Origin: Campylobacter concisus
GTDB taxonomy: Bacteria; Campylobacterota; Campylobacteria; Campylobacterales; Campylobacteraceae
DNA: 64,000 nt
Reading direction: 5' to 3'
Assembly (NCBI RefSeq): GCF_003049735.1
Contig: NZ_PIRM01000001.1
Location: 310,001-374,000 of the forward strand
The position numbers were made by a program, and so were the translations under genes. A model generated the notes under the pieces. It was not told the origin of the DNA and searched no databases. It saw nothing but the letters and a program-made list of their open reading frames with translations. Shown here in pieces: positions 25,790 to 34,582 of the stretch (position 1 is the stretch's first letter; every line of letters begins with the position of its first letter).

Positions 25790-26570
25790 AGCACGGCTTA
25801 CCATAGAGCTATTAAAGAGAGCAAAAATGAATGGTGAAATGTTTAATATATGCGCCATTATTATTGCTGCAAAGCAGGCCATAAAGTCAAATTCTCCTAT
25901 CCTGTATAATGGCACTAGCTACGAAAATAGTATAAATTTTCACTTTCTCTCAGATCATAGGGCAAATGGCGTAAATGAGTGGTTTGAGCATGCATTAAAA
26001 CTTGGATTAAGCGATGTAAGACTTACTGCAAATTTAACTGGCTCATCAGATGAACGGTTATTGCTTAGCTTTTCAAACTCTACCGCAAAATCGATCATCT
26101 GCATTTTTAAAGAGCACATGAGCTGCTTCGTACCCTACTGGAAATACAACAAAAATCAAAGAGACTGGGACATAATATATAAAGAATTTGGTTGTAAAAA
26201 AGATGTAAATTTAGAAAATTTTAGCGACAACACAGAGGCTTTTATGGACACACTTACCAAGATAGCGGCCTTTGCAGATGAGATAGAGTGTGAGAATTTT
26301 GGTAAGTGTTTTTGCAGGGCTTTAAAATCACTTGGATCTTTAAACAATGATGATCAAAAGATATTTAATACACCGCTTATGCCAAAGAAAAATTTAGCCC
26401 TTTTTGCTGTGGCAAGATTGGCTGATGTCTTTGGCGGTATGGGCTCTTGGAACGACGATGCAGCGAGCATGGCACAATATAAAAAACGTGGCAAAGAGTA
26501 CGAAGAGCTTAGTAACGAGCTTTTTACGCAGATGCGTAAGGCCATACTTTTTGCTGTAAATGAGTGGTAG
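25782..26570 (+). CDS. Hypothetical protein, coupled to J-domain gene
   Basis: I do not recognise this 262-aa protein. It has no signal peptide and no clear membrane helix. Notable text: NICAIIIAAKQAIKSN near the N-terminus, HMSCFVPYWKYNKNQRDWDIIYKEFG in the middle, and GMGSWNDDAASMAQYKKRGKEYEELSNELFTQMRKAILFAVNEW at the end. The Trp-rich, acidic C-terminus looks conserved in style. The start is uncertain: TTG at 25782 overlaps the J-domain stop by 8 bases, while ATG at 25827 follows GAGAGCAAAA. The gene ends directly against the convergent rpoN stop. Overlap with the co-chaperone gene suggests that it may be a client or partner of that chaperone, which is inference only. Confidence 0.7.
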   Translation: MARARLTIELLKRAKMNGEMFNICAIIIAAKQAIKSNSPILYNGTSYENSINFHFLSDHRANGVNEWFEHALKLGLSDVRLTANLTGSSDERLLLSFSNSTAKSIICIFKEHMSCFVPYWKYNKNQRDWDIIYKEFGCKKDVNLENFSDNTEAFMDTLTKIAAFADEIECENFGKCFCRALKSLGSLNNDDQKIFNTPLMPKKNLALFAVARLADVFGGMGSWNDDAASMAQYKKRGKEYEELSNELFTQMRKAILFAVNEW

Positions 26571-27824
26571 TTAGCCGTTTATCTGATAGACTCTTTTTCG
26601 CTGACTTGAACTGCCGATGTTTAGAATTTTGCGGTATTTTGTAATGGTTCGGCGAACGATTTGGATGTTAAATTTAGCTTGTATGAGCTCTTGAATTTTT
26701 AGATCAGAAAGTGGTTTTTTGTGGTCTTCGCCTTTAATGAGCTCTAGTAAAAATTCCTTTATTGCAGCGTTTGAGATCTCATCGTCAAAGCCAGTTGAAA
26801 AGAAATTTTTAAGTGCGACCGTACCTCTTGAGCAGCTTAAATATTTATTCGCAATCGCCCTTGATATGGTTGATGGGTTACGCCCAAGCTCGTCTGCTAG
26901 GTCTTTTAGCTTCATAGGCTTTATATCGCCACCCAAAAAGTAGTCGTACTGATACTCAACTATCATGAGCCCTATCTTATAAAGCGTCGCTTTTCTCATC
27001 TCAAGGGCGTCTATGAGCTCGCTCGCCTCTTTTATGCGTGAGCTTACAAAAGCCTCTTTCTCGTCTAATCCCTCGGTATCGACCAAAATTTCTGGATAGT
27101 ACTCGTCATTTATCTGTACACTTATGCCACTGCTTGTGCTTAGCACGAAGATATCAGGCACCGCCTCTTTTTCATCTTCAAGAAATTCAATGGCCGGGGG
27201 ATTTTTAAATTTCTTTATGATTTTTAGCGCGTCGTCGTAAAATTTAAGCTTTCTAAGCTTTTCTATATTTTCAAAATTTAAGATGATCTTTTTCGCGCAC
27301 TCTATGATCTCATCACTCGCCTCTGCCTCGCTTAGCTGAAACAAAAAGCTCTCTTTGACATCCTTTGCGCCCACGCCACAGGGCTCAAGATGGGTAAATC
27401 TCGCCCTAACCCGCTCTACTTCGCCCTCATTAAAGCCCGCAAAAATTTCATCATCATAAGAAAAATAGCCCTCATCGTCCAAACACTCGATGATCTTATA
27501 TGCGATATCTTGAGACTTTTGCGTGGGGAAAAGTGGCGGATTGATTTGACCAATTAGCTTTTCATAGAGGCTTTCTTTGTAAATGCTTAAAGCCTCGATA
27601 CTCTCGCTAACCGAGTTTTTGCTAACCTGCTCGAAAAAATTTCGTTTTTTTTCGCTTTTTTCTAAATTTTTATGTTCGATCGTGGCAAATGGATTGTCTT
27701 TTATAAAAGGCTCAAGCGTCTCTTTTAGCTCATCAAGCCCGCTTTGAAGGATAGGAAGCCAACTTCGTAGCGTTTGGTTTAGTTTTATCTTTGGCGCTAA
27801 AGTTTGCTTTTGCCTTAGCATCAT
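26571..27824 (-). CDS. rpoN: RNA polymerase sigma-54 factor RpoN
   Basis: Sigma-54 directs RNA polymerase to -24/-12 promoters. In Campylobacter it drives the middle flagellar genes (hook, rod, minor flagellin) with FlgR. Region I begins MMLRQKQTLAPKIKLNQTLRSWLPILQSGL, the core-binding region follows, and the C-terminus has the helix-turn-helix GRNPSTISRAIANKY and the RpoN box VRRTITKYRK. The length of 417 aa is somewhat short but usual in epsilonproteobacteria. It starts directly after the lptB stop (TAGATG), so it is expressed from the S4-tsaE-lptB-rpoN operon. A run of eight A at 27645-27652 lies inside the coding sequence. Confidence 0.96.
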   Translation of the reverse strand: MMLRQKQTLAPKIKLNQTLRSWLPILQSGLDELKETLEPFIKDNPFATIEHKNLEKSEKKRNFFEQVSKNSVSESIEALSIYKESLYEKLIGQINPPLFPTQKSQDIAYKIIECLDDEGYFSYDDEIFAGFNEGEVERVRARFTHLEPCGVGAKDVKESFLFQLSEAEASDEIIECAKKIILNFENIEKLRKLKFYDDALKIIKKFKNPPAIEFLEDEKEAVPDIFVLSTSSGISVQINDEYYPEILVDTEGLDEKEAFVSSRIKEASELIDALEMRKATLYKIGLMIVEYQYDYFLGGDIKPMKLKDLADELGRNPSTISRAIANKYLSCSRGTVALKNFFSTGFDDEISNAAIKEFLLELIKGEDHKKPLSDLKIQELIQAKFNIQIVRRTITKYRKILNIGSSSQRKRVYQING

Positions 27825-28553
27825 CTACTCAAGTAGCTTAAATTCTTCGCCAAGATAGTGCGTTCTTACGAGCTTGTTGTTTGCCACTTCACTAGCACTA
27901 CCACTTGCTAGAAGTGAGCCATCTTTGATGACATAAGCTCTGTCGCAAATGGCTAGCGTCTCACGGACGTTGTGATCAGTTATCAAAACGCCGATGCCTA
28001 GCTTTTTAAGGTCTCTAACGATGCTTTGGATGTCGCTAACTGCGATAGGATCGACGCCTGCAAATGGTTCATCAAGCAGCAAAAATTTTGGCTTTATGAT
28101 GAGACTTCTAGCGATCTCACAGCGTCTGCGCTCGCCACCACTTAGGCTAACGCCCTTTCTTAGGCGGATAGGCTCGATATTTAGCATATTTAGCATCTCA
28201 TTTACTCTTTTAGAGATATCTTCTTTGCTTTGATTTAGTATTTCAGCCCCAAGGAGCAAATTTTCTTCTACGCTTAGCTCTTTAAATATGCTTGATTCTT
28301 GCGGCAAATAGCCAATACCAAGGTGCGCTCTTTTGTGAAGCGGGACGTTTGTGATCTTTTCGTCATTTAAAAAGACATCTCCGCTAGTTGGCGAGATGAG
28401 CCCGCAGATCATATAAAAAGTGGTCGTCTTTCCGGCACCATTTGGCCCAAGAAGCCCCACAACTTCGCCACTATTTACCTCTAAAGATATACCTTTTATG
28501 ATCTCACTTTTTTTAATCGTCTTTTTTAGATCTTTTACTTCTAGTTTATGCAC
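27825..28553 (-). CDS. lptB: LPS export ABC transporter ATP-binding protein LptB
   Basis: LptB powers extraction of lipopolysaccharide from the inner membrane by LptFG. Walker A is GPNGAGKTT near residues 36-44, the Q-loop is YLPQESSIFKELSVEENL, the signature is LSGGERRRCEIARSL, and Walker B is FLLLDEPFAGVDPIAV. The combination of LPQE, SGGERRR and GVDPIAV is diagnostic for LptB. The length of 242 aa is usual. The start is GTG at 28553, overlapping the tsaE stop by 8 bases. It sits in the order S4 protein, tsaE, lptB, rpoN, which I remember as conserved in C. jejuni. LptB next to rpoN is also common in other proteobacteria. Confidence 0.96.
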   Translation of the reverse strand: MHKLEVKDLKKTIKKSEIIKGISLEVNSGEVVGLLGPNGAGKTTTFYMICGLISPTSGDVFLNDEKITNVPLHKRAHLGIGYLPQESSIFKELSVEENLLLGAEILNQSKEDISKRVNEMLNMLNIEPIRLRKGVSLSGGERRRCEIARSLIIKPKFLLLDEPFAGVDPIAVSDIQSIVRDLKKLGIGVLITDHNVRETLAICDRAYVIKDGSLLASGSASEVANNKLVRTHYLGEEFKLLE

Positions 28554-28944
28554 TTATAACCTCGTATTTTCTGCCATTTTTGCTAGGAGAAATTTTTACT
28601 AATGTATAGCTCTCGCCGTTTTTCTTTAGAGCTTTTTCTAAATTTTCATCGCCCCACTCTACTAGATGAAGCCCTTCTTCAAATAAATTTTCAAAAAGGC
28701 CATTTTTTGCCATCCCGTCAAATCCGATCTGGTAAATGTCGTAGTGGTAGATATCTTTACCATAAATTTGCATTAAAGAAAATGTCGGCGACGTCACGCT
28801 CTCGTCTATCCCGTGAGCCTTGATGATCGCCTTTACAAGCGTCGTTTTGCCACTTGCTAGATCGCCGCTTAGTAGCACCACGCCACTTTTTGGAAGCACC
28901 CGCACAAGCCCATCAAGCTCATTTTCTAAAAGCTCAAAAACCAT
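28546..28944 (-). CDS. tsaE: tRNA t6A biosynthesis ATPase TsaE
   Basis: TsaE is the small P-loop ATPase that recycles the TsaBD complex in making N6-threonylcarbamoyladenosine at position 37 of ANN-decoding tRNAs. Walker A GDLASGKTT is at about residues 27-35, the family switch text VTSPTFSLMQIY follows, and HYDIYQIG plus LVEWGDENLE complete the signature. The start is ATG at 28944, overlapping the S4 gene stop in TGATG; a TTG one codon upstream is less likely. The length of 132 aa is a little short but normal. It overlaps the lptB start by 8 bases. Confidence 0.93.
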   Translation of the reverse strand: MVFELLENELDGLVRVLPKSGVVLLSGDLASGKTTLVKAIIKAHGIDESVTSPTFSLMQIYGKDIYHYDIYQIGFDGMAKNGLFENLFEEGLHLVEWGDENLEKALKKNGESYTLVKISPSKNGRKYEVISA

Positions 28945-29189
28945 CAAAGCTCTTTTACATATTCGCTTTGAGCGCTTTTTGGTATGCTTTTTGTAGTCGG
29001 GATCGCTAGCACCTCATATCTCGCCTCACGAGCTAGAAATTTGATAGTGATAACGTCGCCGATCTTAACATCTTTTGCCGCTTTTGCCTGCACGCCGTTG
29101 ATGCTCACAACGCCGCTTTTGCACATATCTTCGCTAACGGCACGCCTTTTGGTAATATTTACTACGTTTAAAAATTTATCTACTCTCAT
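28944..29189 (-). CDS. S4-domain RNA-binding protein (RqcP/Hsp15-like)
   Basis: This 81-aa protein is almost wholly an S4 RNA-binding domain: MRVDKFLNVVNITKRRAVSEDMCKSGVVSINGVQAKAAKDVKIGDVITI. By family it belongs with HslR/Hsp15 and RqcP, which bind 50S subunits carrying stalled peptidyl-tRNA. Nothing in the sequence separates these two. It is the first gene of the S4-tsaE-lptB-rpoN operon, and its stop overlaps the tsaE ATG by one base. It starts at 29189, with no strong Shine-Dalgarno apparent. Confidence 0.85.
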   Translation of the reverse strand: MRVDKFLNVVNITKRRAVSEDMCKSGVVSINGVQAKAAKDVKIGDVITIKFLAREARYEVLAIPTTKSIPKSAQSEYVKEL

Positions 29190-29222
29190 GCGGCGGATTT
29201 TAACAAAAATAGCCTTAAATTT

Positions 29223-30050
29223 TTAATCCTTCAGATATTTTAAAAGCTCTTTTAAATTTAGAGGTATGACGCTGCCGTGCGTCTCATTTTTAAAAAGCTC
29301 AAAGTGAGAATTTACGCCACTTTGTTTTAAAATCCCAGCCAAATCGCTCGCCTTTAAAATGCCAGCTTTGTCTGTTTTACCCTTTCTCTTTTCAAGCTCG
29401 CCAACGCTAAGAAAGACAAATTTAGCCTTTAGTTTCTCTTTAAATTTACCCTCGCTCACATTTTGCTTTAAAATTTCAGACCCACCCCACCAAAGAGATG
29501 GCGAAGCGATAAAGAAATTTGAAAATACGCCCTCATTTTTAAGCAAAGCATAAAGTGTAAAAAGCCCGCCAAAAGAGTGTCCATAAAGGCTCTTTTGGCT
29601 GTCTTGCACGTTAAATTTCTGATCGATTAATGGCACTAAATTTTTAGTTAAAAAGTGGTAAAACGCATCAGCGCCACCACCATTGCTAAATTCCTCGCCA
29701 TCTGCCTTTGGCGTGAGATCTTTTGTGCGTTTTTCTACCTCATAGCTTTTGTCTGTGTCATATCCTATGCCTATTATTAGCGGTGCGGAAGAGCCCTCAA
29801 ATTCATTTAAGAGCATGTTAAACTGGGCATTTGCATCAAGCAAGAAAAGCACATTTTTAAACTCACTTTGTCCCTTTAGCTTGGCTGTGAAAATTTTATA
29901 AATTTCATCATTTGCGCTCATTTTAAAGGTTGAAATTTCAAATTTACTAGCAGCTTTTTGGCTAAGTGGCTCAGGTGTCTGGCTAGGTCCTGCATGTAAA
30001 GTCTGCGTTATACCAAGTGTAAAAAGCAAAAATTTAAACGCTCTTACCAT
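29223..30050 (-). CDS. Periplasmic alpha/beta hydrolase, siderophore (enterobactin) esterase-like
   Basis: This is probably a trilactone esterase that opens ferric enterobactin in the periplasm so iron can be released. A signal peptide (MVRAFKFLLFTLGITQTLHA) precedes a 255-aa esterase_phd/IroE-type domain. The nucleophile elbow is YGHSFGGLFTLYAL, the oxyanion region is near FLLDANAQFNML, and a C-terminal catalytic His is likely in NETHGSVIPL. IASPSLWWGG is a typical family sequence. It overlaps the TonB-dependent receptor gene by 7 bases, tying hydrolysis to uptake. In C. jejuni the Cee esterase with CfrA/CfrB receptors plays this role (established knowledge). Orthology here is inferred from fold, signal peptide and neighbour. 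Confidence 0.82.
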   Translation of the reverse strand: MVRAFKFLLFTLGITQTLHAGPSQTPEPLSQKAASKFEISTFKMSANDEIYKIFTAKLKGQSEFKNVLFLLDANAQFNMLLNEFEGSSAPLIIGIGYDTDKSYEVEKRTKDLTPKADGEEFSNGGGADAFYHFLTKNLVPLIDQKFNVQDSQKSLYGHSFGGLFTLYALLKNEGVFSNFFIASPSLWWGGSEILKQNVSEGKFKEKLKAKFVFLSVGELEKRKGKTDKAGILKASDLAGILKQSGVNSHFELFKNETHGSVIPLNLKELLKYLKD

Positions 30051-32143
30051 TTTGCAGCGACCTTAAACCAAAATCTCCTGCCCTCTTGTGGATACCAGTA
30101 GTAATTGCCGTCGTCTGCTAGCGCCTCATCGTATCTTACTTTATCAAAGATATTGTAGGCATTTAGGCTAAGTGTTAGGTGCTTGTTTGCGTCCCAGCTT
30201 ACGCCTGTATCAAATGTGAGTAAATTTTTATTATTTTCACTCACCTTATTGCCAGGGCCAAATTTCACACTAGTAAGCTTACTCTCATAGTTTGTGGTGA
30301 AGAATGTTTTTACACTCTTAATTGGTTTATAAGCAAGTGTTGCATGAAATGCATGCTCTGGGGTTGCTGTTAGGCTTTTTGCATCAAGTCTGCCAAGATT
30401 TGTCTCACTAAATTTCATAGGGCCGTTTGGTGTGTTTATCGTTGGGTTGCCGGTTTTTATCTTTGACTTATTATAGGTGTAATTTGAGCTTAGATTTAAG
30501 TTTGAAAGGATGTCATAGTCGCCACTTAGCTCCACTCCCCAAACGGTCGCACCTTCAATGTTAAAGTAAGTTCCCCAACCAGGGCAATTAACACTTGGCG
30601 CACCTGAGCAAGTACCAAAGGCTGGAATTCTATTTACATTACTGCCGTCGGTATCTAGGATCTTGTCTTTAAATTCATTTTTAAAAAACATTACCGAGCC
30701 TCTAAAATCAGCCTGATTGTCATAATATGCACCAACTTCGTAAGTTATACTTTTTTCTGGCTTTAGATCTTTGTTTCCAAAATCAACTATTTTCCAAGCA
30801 TTTTGAATAGTGCCTACTTCTGGGGAGATTTGATTGACATTTGGCGTTTTATAGCCAGTTGCTACGCCGCCTTTTAAGCTTAGCGTATCTGTAGCGTTAT
30901 AGACTAGGTAAGCTCTTGGCGAGAGGTGATTGCCAAAGAATTCGTTGTGCGTGAGTCTTGAGCCAAGCGTTAAAAATAGCTTCTCATCTAAAATTTGCCA
31001 CTCATCCTCGATAAATCCCGCATGCTCACTCATCGAGTAGCTTTTTGGATTTTTAAGACCATTCCTTGAGGCATTTGAGACGATGAAGGTCGTGCCGACA
31101 TTTTGCTTGCTAAAGTCATAACCAAAAGTGAGTGTATGCGCGCCAAAAAACGTTGTAAATTTAGAATTAAAGTTGTGATTTTTGGCTTTTGCAGGTATGA
31201 GGCTGTCAAAAAGACTCGTTCTTTGTGTCTCATCATAAATGTAGCTGATATCGGCATTTAGGTTATCAAATTCGCCAAGATAGCCCACGCCATAGCTCTT
31301 TTTCTCATAGTCATAGGCGTTTAGAAGTCTGTTTGTTCTAGTAGTGGCTGACTTTCCAATAGTTCTTGAGTAATCATGCCTTTCATTTGAGCCAAGGATG
31401 AAAAATTTATTGTGCTCGTCTGGTGTGATCCAAAGTTTTGCGCTTAAATTTCTCTTATCGCTCTTTTGATATCCGCCTTTATAGTTGTCCTCATCTCTTA
31501 GTTTTTTATAGCCCCAAAGCTGGAGTGCAAAAAGGTCTTTATAAAGAGGTAAATTTAGATAAAAGTCGCCTTGTCTGCCATCACCTATGCCTTTGTGCGT
31601 GTTTATCGTGGTTGAGATGCCGACGTTGCCGCTAAATTTTGAAAAATCTTTTTTAGTGATGATATTTATCACGCCACCAACTGCGTCGCTACCATAAAGC
31701 GAGCTCATAGGACCACGGATGACCTCTATACGCTCGATCGCCTCGGCTGGTGGGATGAAATTTGAGTTCATATCCCCTGCTCCACCCTTTGGGTTTGCGC
31801 TACTTGAATTTACCCTTTTGCCATCAATTAAAACTAGCGTTTGAGAGCTTTCCATACCGCGTATCGAGATACCGCTAGCTGGACCATCCTCGCCACCAAC
31901 GACATTTACGCCTGGGACTTTTTGAGCGATTGAGTGAAGCGAAGTAAAGCTATCTTTTGTAAGCTCATCGCCACTTATCACGCTTATGCTCGCAGGAGCC
32001 TCTTTGATCTGCTGCGAAAAGCCACTCGCACTTACTACAACACCATCAAGCCTTGTTTCGTTATTGTCTTTATGCTCTGCTCCAAAGAGCGAATTTGCCA
32101 CGCAAGCGCTAAGGCAGATGGCAATAAATTTTGTTTTTCTCAC
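30044..32143 (-). CDS. TonB-dependent outer membrane receptor, ferric-siderophore (CfrA/CirA-like)
   Basis: This 22-strand outer-membrane gated channel imports a ferric siderophore, probably enterobactin or a catecholate. The signal peptide ends SLFGA. The TonB box is in TRLDGVVVSASG, the plug domain has PASISVISGDEL, SGISIRGMESSQTLVLIDGKRV and IERIEVIRGPMSSLYGSDAVGGVINIITKK, and the protein ends with the strand FKVAAKW whose terminal aromatic supports Bam recognition. The start is GTG at 32143 after AAAAGGATAGTC. The 699-aa length is typical of Cir/CfrA. It overlaps the downstream esterase gene. A partial Fur-box-like sequence lies about 60-75 bases upstream, so iron repression is likely. 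The exact ligand cannot be read. Confidence 0.9.
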   Translation of the reverse strand: MRKTKFIAICLSACVANSLFGAEHKDNNETRLDGVVVSASGFSQQIKEAPASISVISGDELTKDSFTSLHSIAQKVPGVNVVGGEDGPASGISIRGMESSQTLVLIDGKRVNSSSANPKGGAGDMNSNFIPPAEAIERIEVIRGPMSSLYGSDAVGGVINIITKKDFSKFSGNVGISTTINTHKGIGDGRQGDFYLNLPLYKDLFALQLWGYKKLRDEDNYKGGYQKSDKRNLSAKLWITPDEHNKFFILGSNERHDYSRTIGKSATTRTNRLLNAYDYEKKSYGVGYLGEFDNLNADISYIYDETQRTSLFDSLIPAKAKNHNFNSKFTTFFGAHTLTFGYDFSKQNVGTTFIVSNASRNGLKNPKSYSMSEHAGFIEDEWQILDEKLFLTLGSRLTHNEFFGNHLSPRAYLVYNATDTLSLKGGVATGYKTPNVNQISPEVGTIQNAWKIVDFGNKDLKPEKSITYEVGAYYDNQADFRGSVMFFKNEFKDKILDTDGSNVNRIPAFGTCSGAPSVNCPGWGTYFNIEGATVWGVELSGDYDILSNLNLSSNYTYNKSKIKTGNPTINTPNGPMKFSETNLGRLDAKSLTATPEHAFHATLAYKPIKSVKTFFTTNYESKLTSVKFGPGNKVSENNKNLLTFDTGVSWDANKHLTLSLNAYNIFDKVRYDEALADDGNYYWYPQEGRRFWFKVAAKW

Positions 32144-32203
32144 GACTATCCTTTTAAAATTTAATTTGAAAAAGTTTGAAATTTAACAAAGTATCTTTTA
32201 AAA

Positions 32204-32218
32204 CAATATTAATTATCA
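32204..32218. promoter_or_regulatory. Possible Fur box upstream of the siderophore receptor
   Basis: CAATATT-A-ATTATCA matches the 7-1-7 Fur consensus at 11 of 15 positions, with one perfect half site (TGATAAT on minus). The gap of about 200 bp between the receptor and argG is very AT-rich, so a chance match is possible. Confidence 0.4.
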
Positions 32219-32311
32219 TAATTTTAAATAGTAATCTTTTTTATAAAATTTTCTAAGAAAAAACTTACATTATTTATTAAATTAGTTTATTAAAAATTAA
32301 TCAATTTAGGC

Positions 32312-32317
32312 TAAAAT
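32312..32317 (+). promoter_or_regulatory. -10 box for argG
   Basis: TAAAAT in the context TTTAGGCTAAAATACG, with T-rich DNA upstream, fits the epsilonproteobacterial sigma-70 promoter. The predicted start near 32324 leaves about 20 bases before the ATG at 32345, including AAAAGGAAGAG. Confidence 0.5.
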
Positions 32318-32344
32318 ACGACCATTTTAACAAAAGGAAGAGCT

Positions 32345-33568
32345 ATGAAAAAAGACGTAAAAAAAGTGGTTTTAGCATACTCTGGCGGACTTGACACAAG
32401 TATCATTTTAAAATGGCTTCAAGATGAATATAACTGCGAAGTAGTCACATTTACAGCTGACATTGGCCAAGGCGAGGAGCTAGAGCCTGCACGCAAAAAA
32501 GCCTTAGCACTTGGTGTAAAGCCTGAAAATATTTTTATTGAAGATTTAAGAGAAGAATTTGTACGTGATTATGTGTTTCCAATGTTTAGAGCAAATGCAG
32601 TCTACGAGGGCGAGTATCTACTTGGCACATCGATAGCGCGCCCACTAATAGCAAAACGCCAAAGTGAGATCGCAAGACTTGTTGGTGCTGATGGTGTGAG
32701 CCACGGAGCAACAGGCAAAGGCAACGACCAAGTTCGCTTTGAGCTTGGATACTACGCGCTTGGCGACAACCTAACTATTACAGCTCCATGGCGCGAGTGG
32801 GATCTAAATAGTCGTGAAAAACTTTTGGCATACGCTGAGAAAAACGGCATAGATATCACCAAAAAACCAGGCAAAAGCCCATACTCAATGGACGCAAATT
32901 TACTTCACATAAGCTACGAAGGCTTAGTGCTTGAAGACCCAAGCCACGCACCAGAAGATGATATGTGGAGATGGACAGTAAGCCCAAAAGATGCCCCAGA
33001 TAAGAGCGAGATTATCGAGATAGGCTATGAAAAAGGCGATCCAATGAGCATAAACGGCAAAAAAATGAGCCCAGCTGAAATTTTAACCGAGTTAAACCGC
33101 CTTGGCGCAAAACACGGCATCGGCAGACTTGACATCGTAGAAAACCGCTCAGTTGGTATGAAGAGCCGCGGCTGCTACGAAACTCCTGGTGGCACGATAA
33201 TGCTAAAAGCTCACAGAGCGATCGAGAGCATCACACTTGACCGCGGTGCAGCTCACTTAAAAGATGAGATCATGCCAAAATATGCCGAGCTAATCTACAA
33301 CGGCTACTGGTGGTCACCTGAGCGAAATATGCTTCAAGCTCTCATCGACAAGAGCCAAGAGCACGTAAATGGCTCTGTTAAAGTTGAGCTTTATAAAGGC
33401 AACGTGACTATCCTTGGCAGAAGCAGTAAAAATGATAATCTATTTAGCGAGGCATACTGCACATTTGAAGAAGATAGCGTTTATAATCAAAAAGATGCAG
33501 CTGGTTTTATCAAACTAAATGCACTTCGTTTCATCATCGCACGCAAAAATGGGCGAAAATTTTACTAA
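32345..33568 (+). CDS. argG: Argininosuccinate synthase
   Basis: ArgG condenses citrulline and aspartate with ATP hydrolysis to AMP, the seventh step of arginine synthesis. The PP-loop ATP motif is [14 protein letters not shown] at the N-terminus. Other family text is [40 protein letters not shown] [21 protein letters not shown] and [18 protein letters not shown]. The length of 407 aa is usual. The ATG at 32345 follows AAAAGGAAGAGCT. It heads a run of same-strand genes (rplI, hslV, hslU, era) with a gap of only 25 bases to rplI. I remember the same argG-rplI-hslVU-era order in C. jejuni. Confidence 0.97.
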   Translation: MKKDVKKVVLAYSGGLDTSIILKWLQDEYNCEVVTFTADIGQGEELEPARKKALALGVKPENIFIEDLREEFVRDYVFPMFRANAVYEGEYLLGTSIARPLIAKRQSEIARLVGADGVSHGATGKGNDQVRFELGYYALGDNLTITAPWREWDLNSREKLLAYAEKNGIDITKKPGKSPYSMDANLLHISYEGLVLEDPSHAPEDDMWRWTVSPKDAPDKSEIIEIGYEKGDPMSINGKKMSPAEILTELNRLGAKHGIGRLDIVENRSVGMKSRGCYETPGGTIMLKAHRAIESITLDRGAAHLKDEIMPKYAELIYNGYWWSPERNMLQALIDKSQEHVNGSVKVELYKGNVTILGRSSKNDNLFSEAYCTFEEDSVYNQKDAAGFIKLNALRFIIARKNGRKFY

Positions 33569-33593
33569 AAAATAAAATTGAAAAAGGAAAGAA

Positions 33594-34040
33594 ATGAAAG
33601 TATTATTAATAAAAGATGTAAAGGCGCTTGGTAAAGCTGGCGAGATAAAAGAGGTAAAAGACGGCTATGGCAATAACTTCTTAATCGGCAAAGGCTTTGC
33701 AAAAGCAGCTACTCCAGACGTTCTTCGCCAATATGAAGCAGCCCAAAAAAGAAAGGCCGAAGAGCTAAAATATGAGATCGCAAATTTAGAAAAGCTAAAA
33801 GAAGAGCTTGAAAAAGTGACAGTTGTCATCAAAAAAACTCTTGGCGCAAATGGCTCGCTTTTTGGCTCAGTTTCAAAAGAAGAGATCGCAGCAGAGCTTG
33901 AAAAAACTCATCATTTAGTTGTCGAAAAAAAAGCGATCGACATGGATACACATCTAAAAGCAGTCGGCCTTTATGACGTTCATGTAAAGCTTGGACACTC
34001 GATAAATGCGAGCTTGAAGGTTGATGTGCAAGGAGAGTAG
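33594..34040 (+). CDS. rplI: 50S ribosomal protein L9
   Basis: L9 binds 23S rRNA near the L1 stalk and stabilises reading frame. The N-terminal domain MKVLLIKDVKALGKAGEIKEVKDGYGNNFLI is the L9 signature, the connecting helix spans about residues 45-75, and the C-terminal domain includes GSLFGSVSKEEIAAEL. The 148-aa length is standard. AAAAAGGAAAGAA precedes the ATG. The stop TAG is immediately followed by the hslV ATG (34041), implying translational coupling. Confidence 0.97.
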   Translation: MKVLLIKDVKALGKAGEIKEVKDGYGNNFLIGKGFAKAATPDVLRQYEAAQKRKAEELKYEIANLEKLKEELEKVTVVIKKTLGANGSLFGSVSKEEIAAELEKTHHLVVEKKAIDMDTHLKAVGLYDVHVKLGHSINASLKVDVQGE

Positions 34041-34574
34041 ATGTTTCATGCGACAACCATCTTAGCCTACAAAGGCAAAAATAAAGCGGTCATCGGCGGC
34101 GACGGGCAGGTGAGCTTTGGCAACACCGTCTTAAAAGGAAATGCCGTAAAAATTCGTAAAATTCATAACGGTAAAGTCCTAGCTGGCTTTGCTGGTAGCA
34201 CTGCTGATGCGTTTAACCTTTTTGATATGTTTGAGAAAAATTTGGAGCATACAAAGGGCGATTTGCTAAAGGCGGTTATAGAATTTAGCAAAGAGTGGCG
34301 CAAAGACAAGTATTTAAGAAAGCTTGAGGCGATGATGCTTGTGCTTGATAGGGATAAAATTTTCTTACTTAGTGGCACTGGGGATGTTGTAGAACCAGAA
34401 GATGGCAAGATAGCAGCTATCGGAAGTGGTGGCAACTACGCCCTTTCAGCAGCCCGTGCCTTAGATAAATTTGCCGATATAGACGAAGAGGAGCTAGTTA
34501 AAGAGAGCCTCAAGATCGCCGGCGAAATTTGCATCTATACAAATACAAACATCAAAACTTATGTTTTAGAATAA
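34041..34574 (+). CDS. hslV: ATP-dependent protease peptidase subunit HslV (ClpQ)
   Basis: HslV forms the two-ring proteolytic core that works with the HslU unfoldase. The N-terminal sequence [28 protein letters not shown] places the catalytic Thr behind a four-residue propeptide, longer than the single Met removed in E. coli. The following [20 protein letters not shown] and [16 protein letters not shown] are family motifs. The length of 177 aa is usual. It starts one base after the rplI stop, and the hslU ATG follows 9 bases after its own stop. Confidence 0.96.
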   Translation: MFHATTILAYKGKNKAVIGGDGQVSFGNTVLKGNAVKIRKIHNGKVLAGFAGSTADAFNLFDMFEKNLEHTKGDLLKAVIEFSKEWRKDKYLRKLEAMMLVLDRDKIFLLSGTGDVVEPEDGKIAAIGSGGNYALSAARALDKFADIDEEELVKESLKIAGEICIYTNTNIKTYVLE

Positions 34575-34582
34575 GAGAGAAA

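Noticed and set aside
27645..27652. A8 run in rpoN as a phase-variable tract
   Set aside because: Eight A in an AT-rich genome is common in Lys codons, and rpoN is otherwise intact; no evidence for switching.
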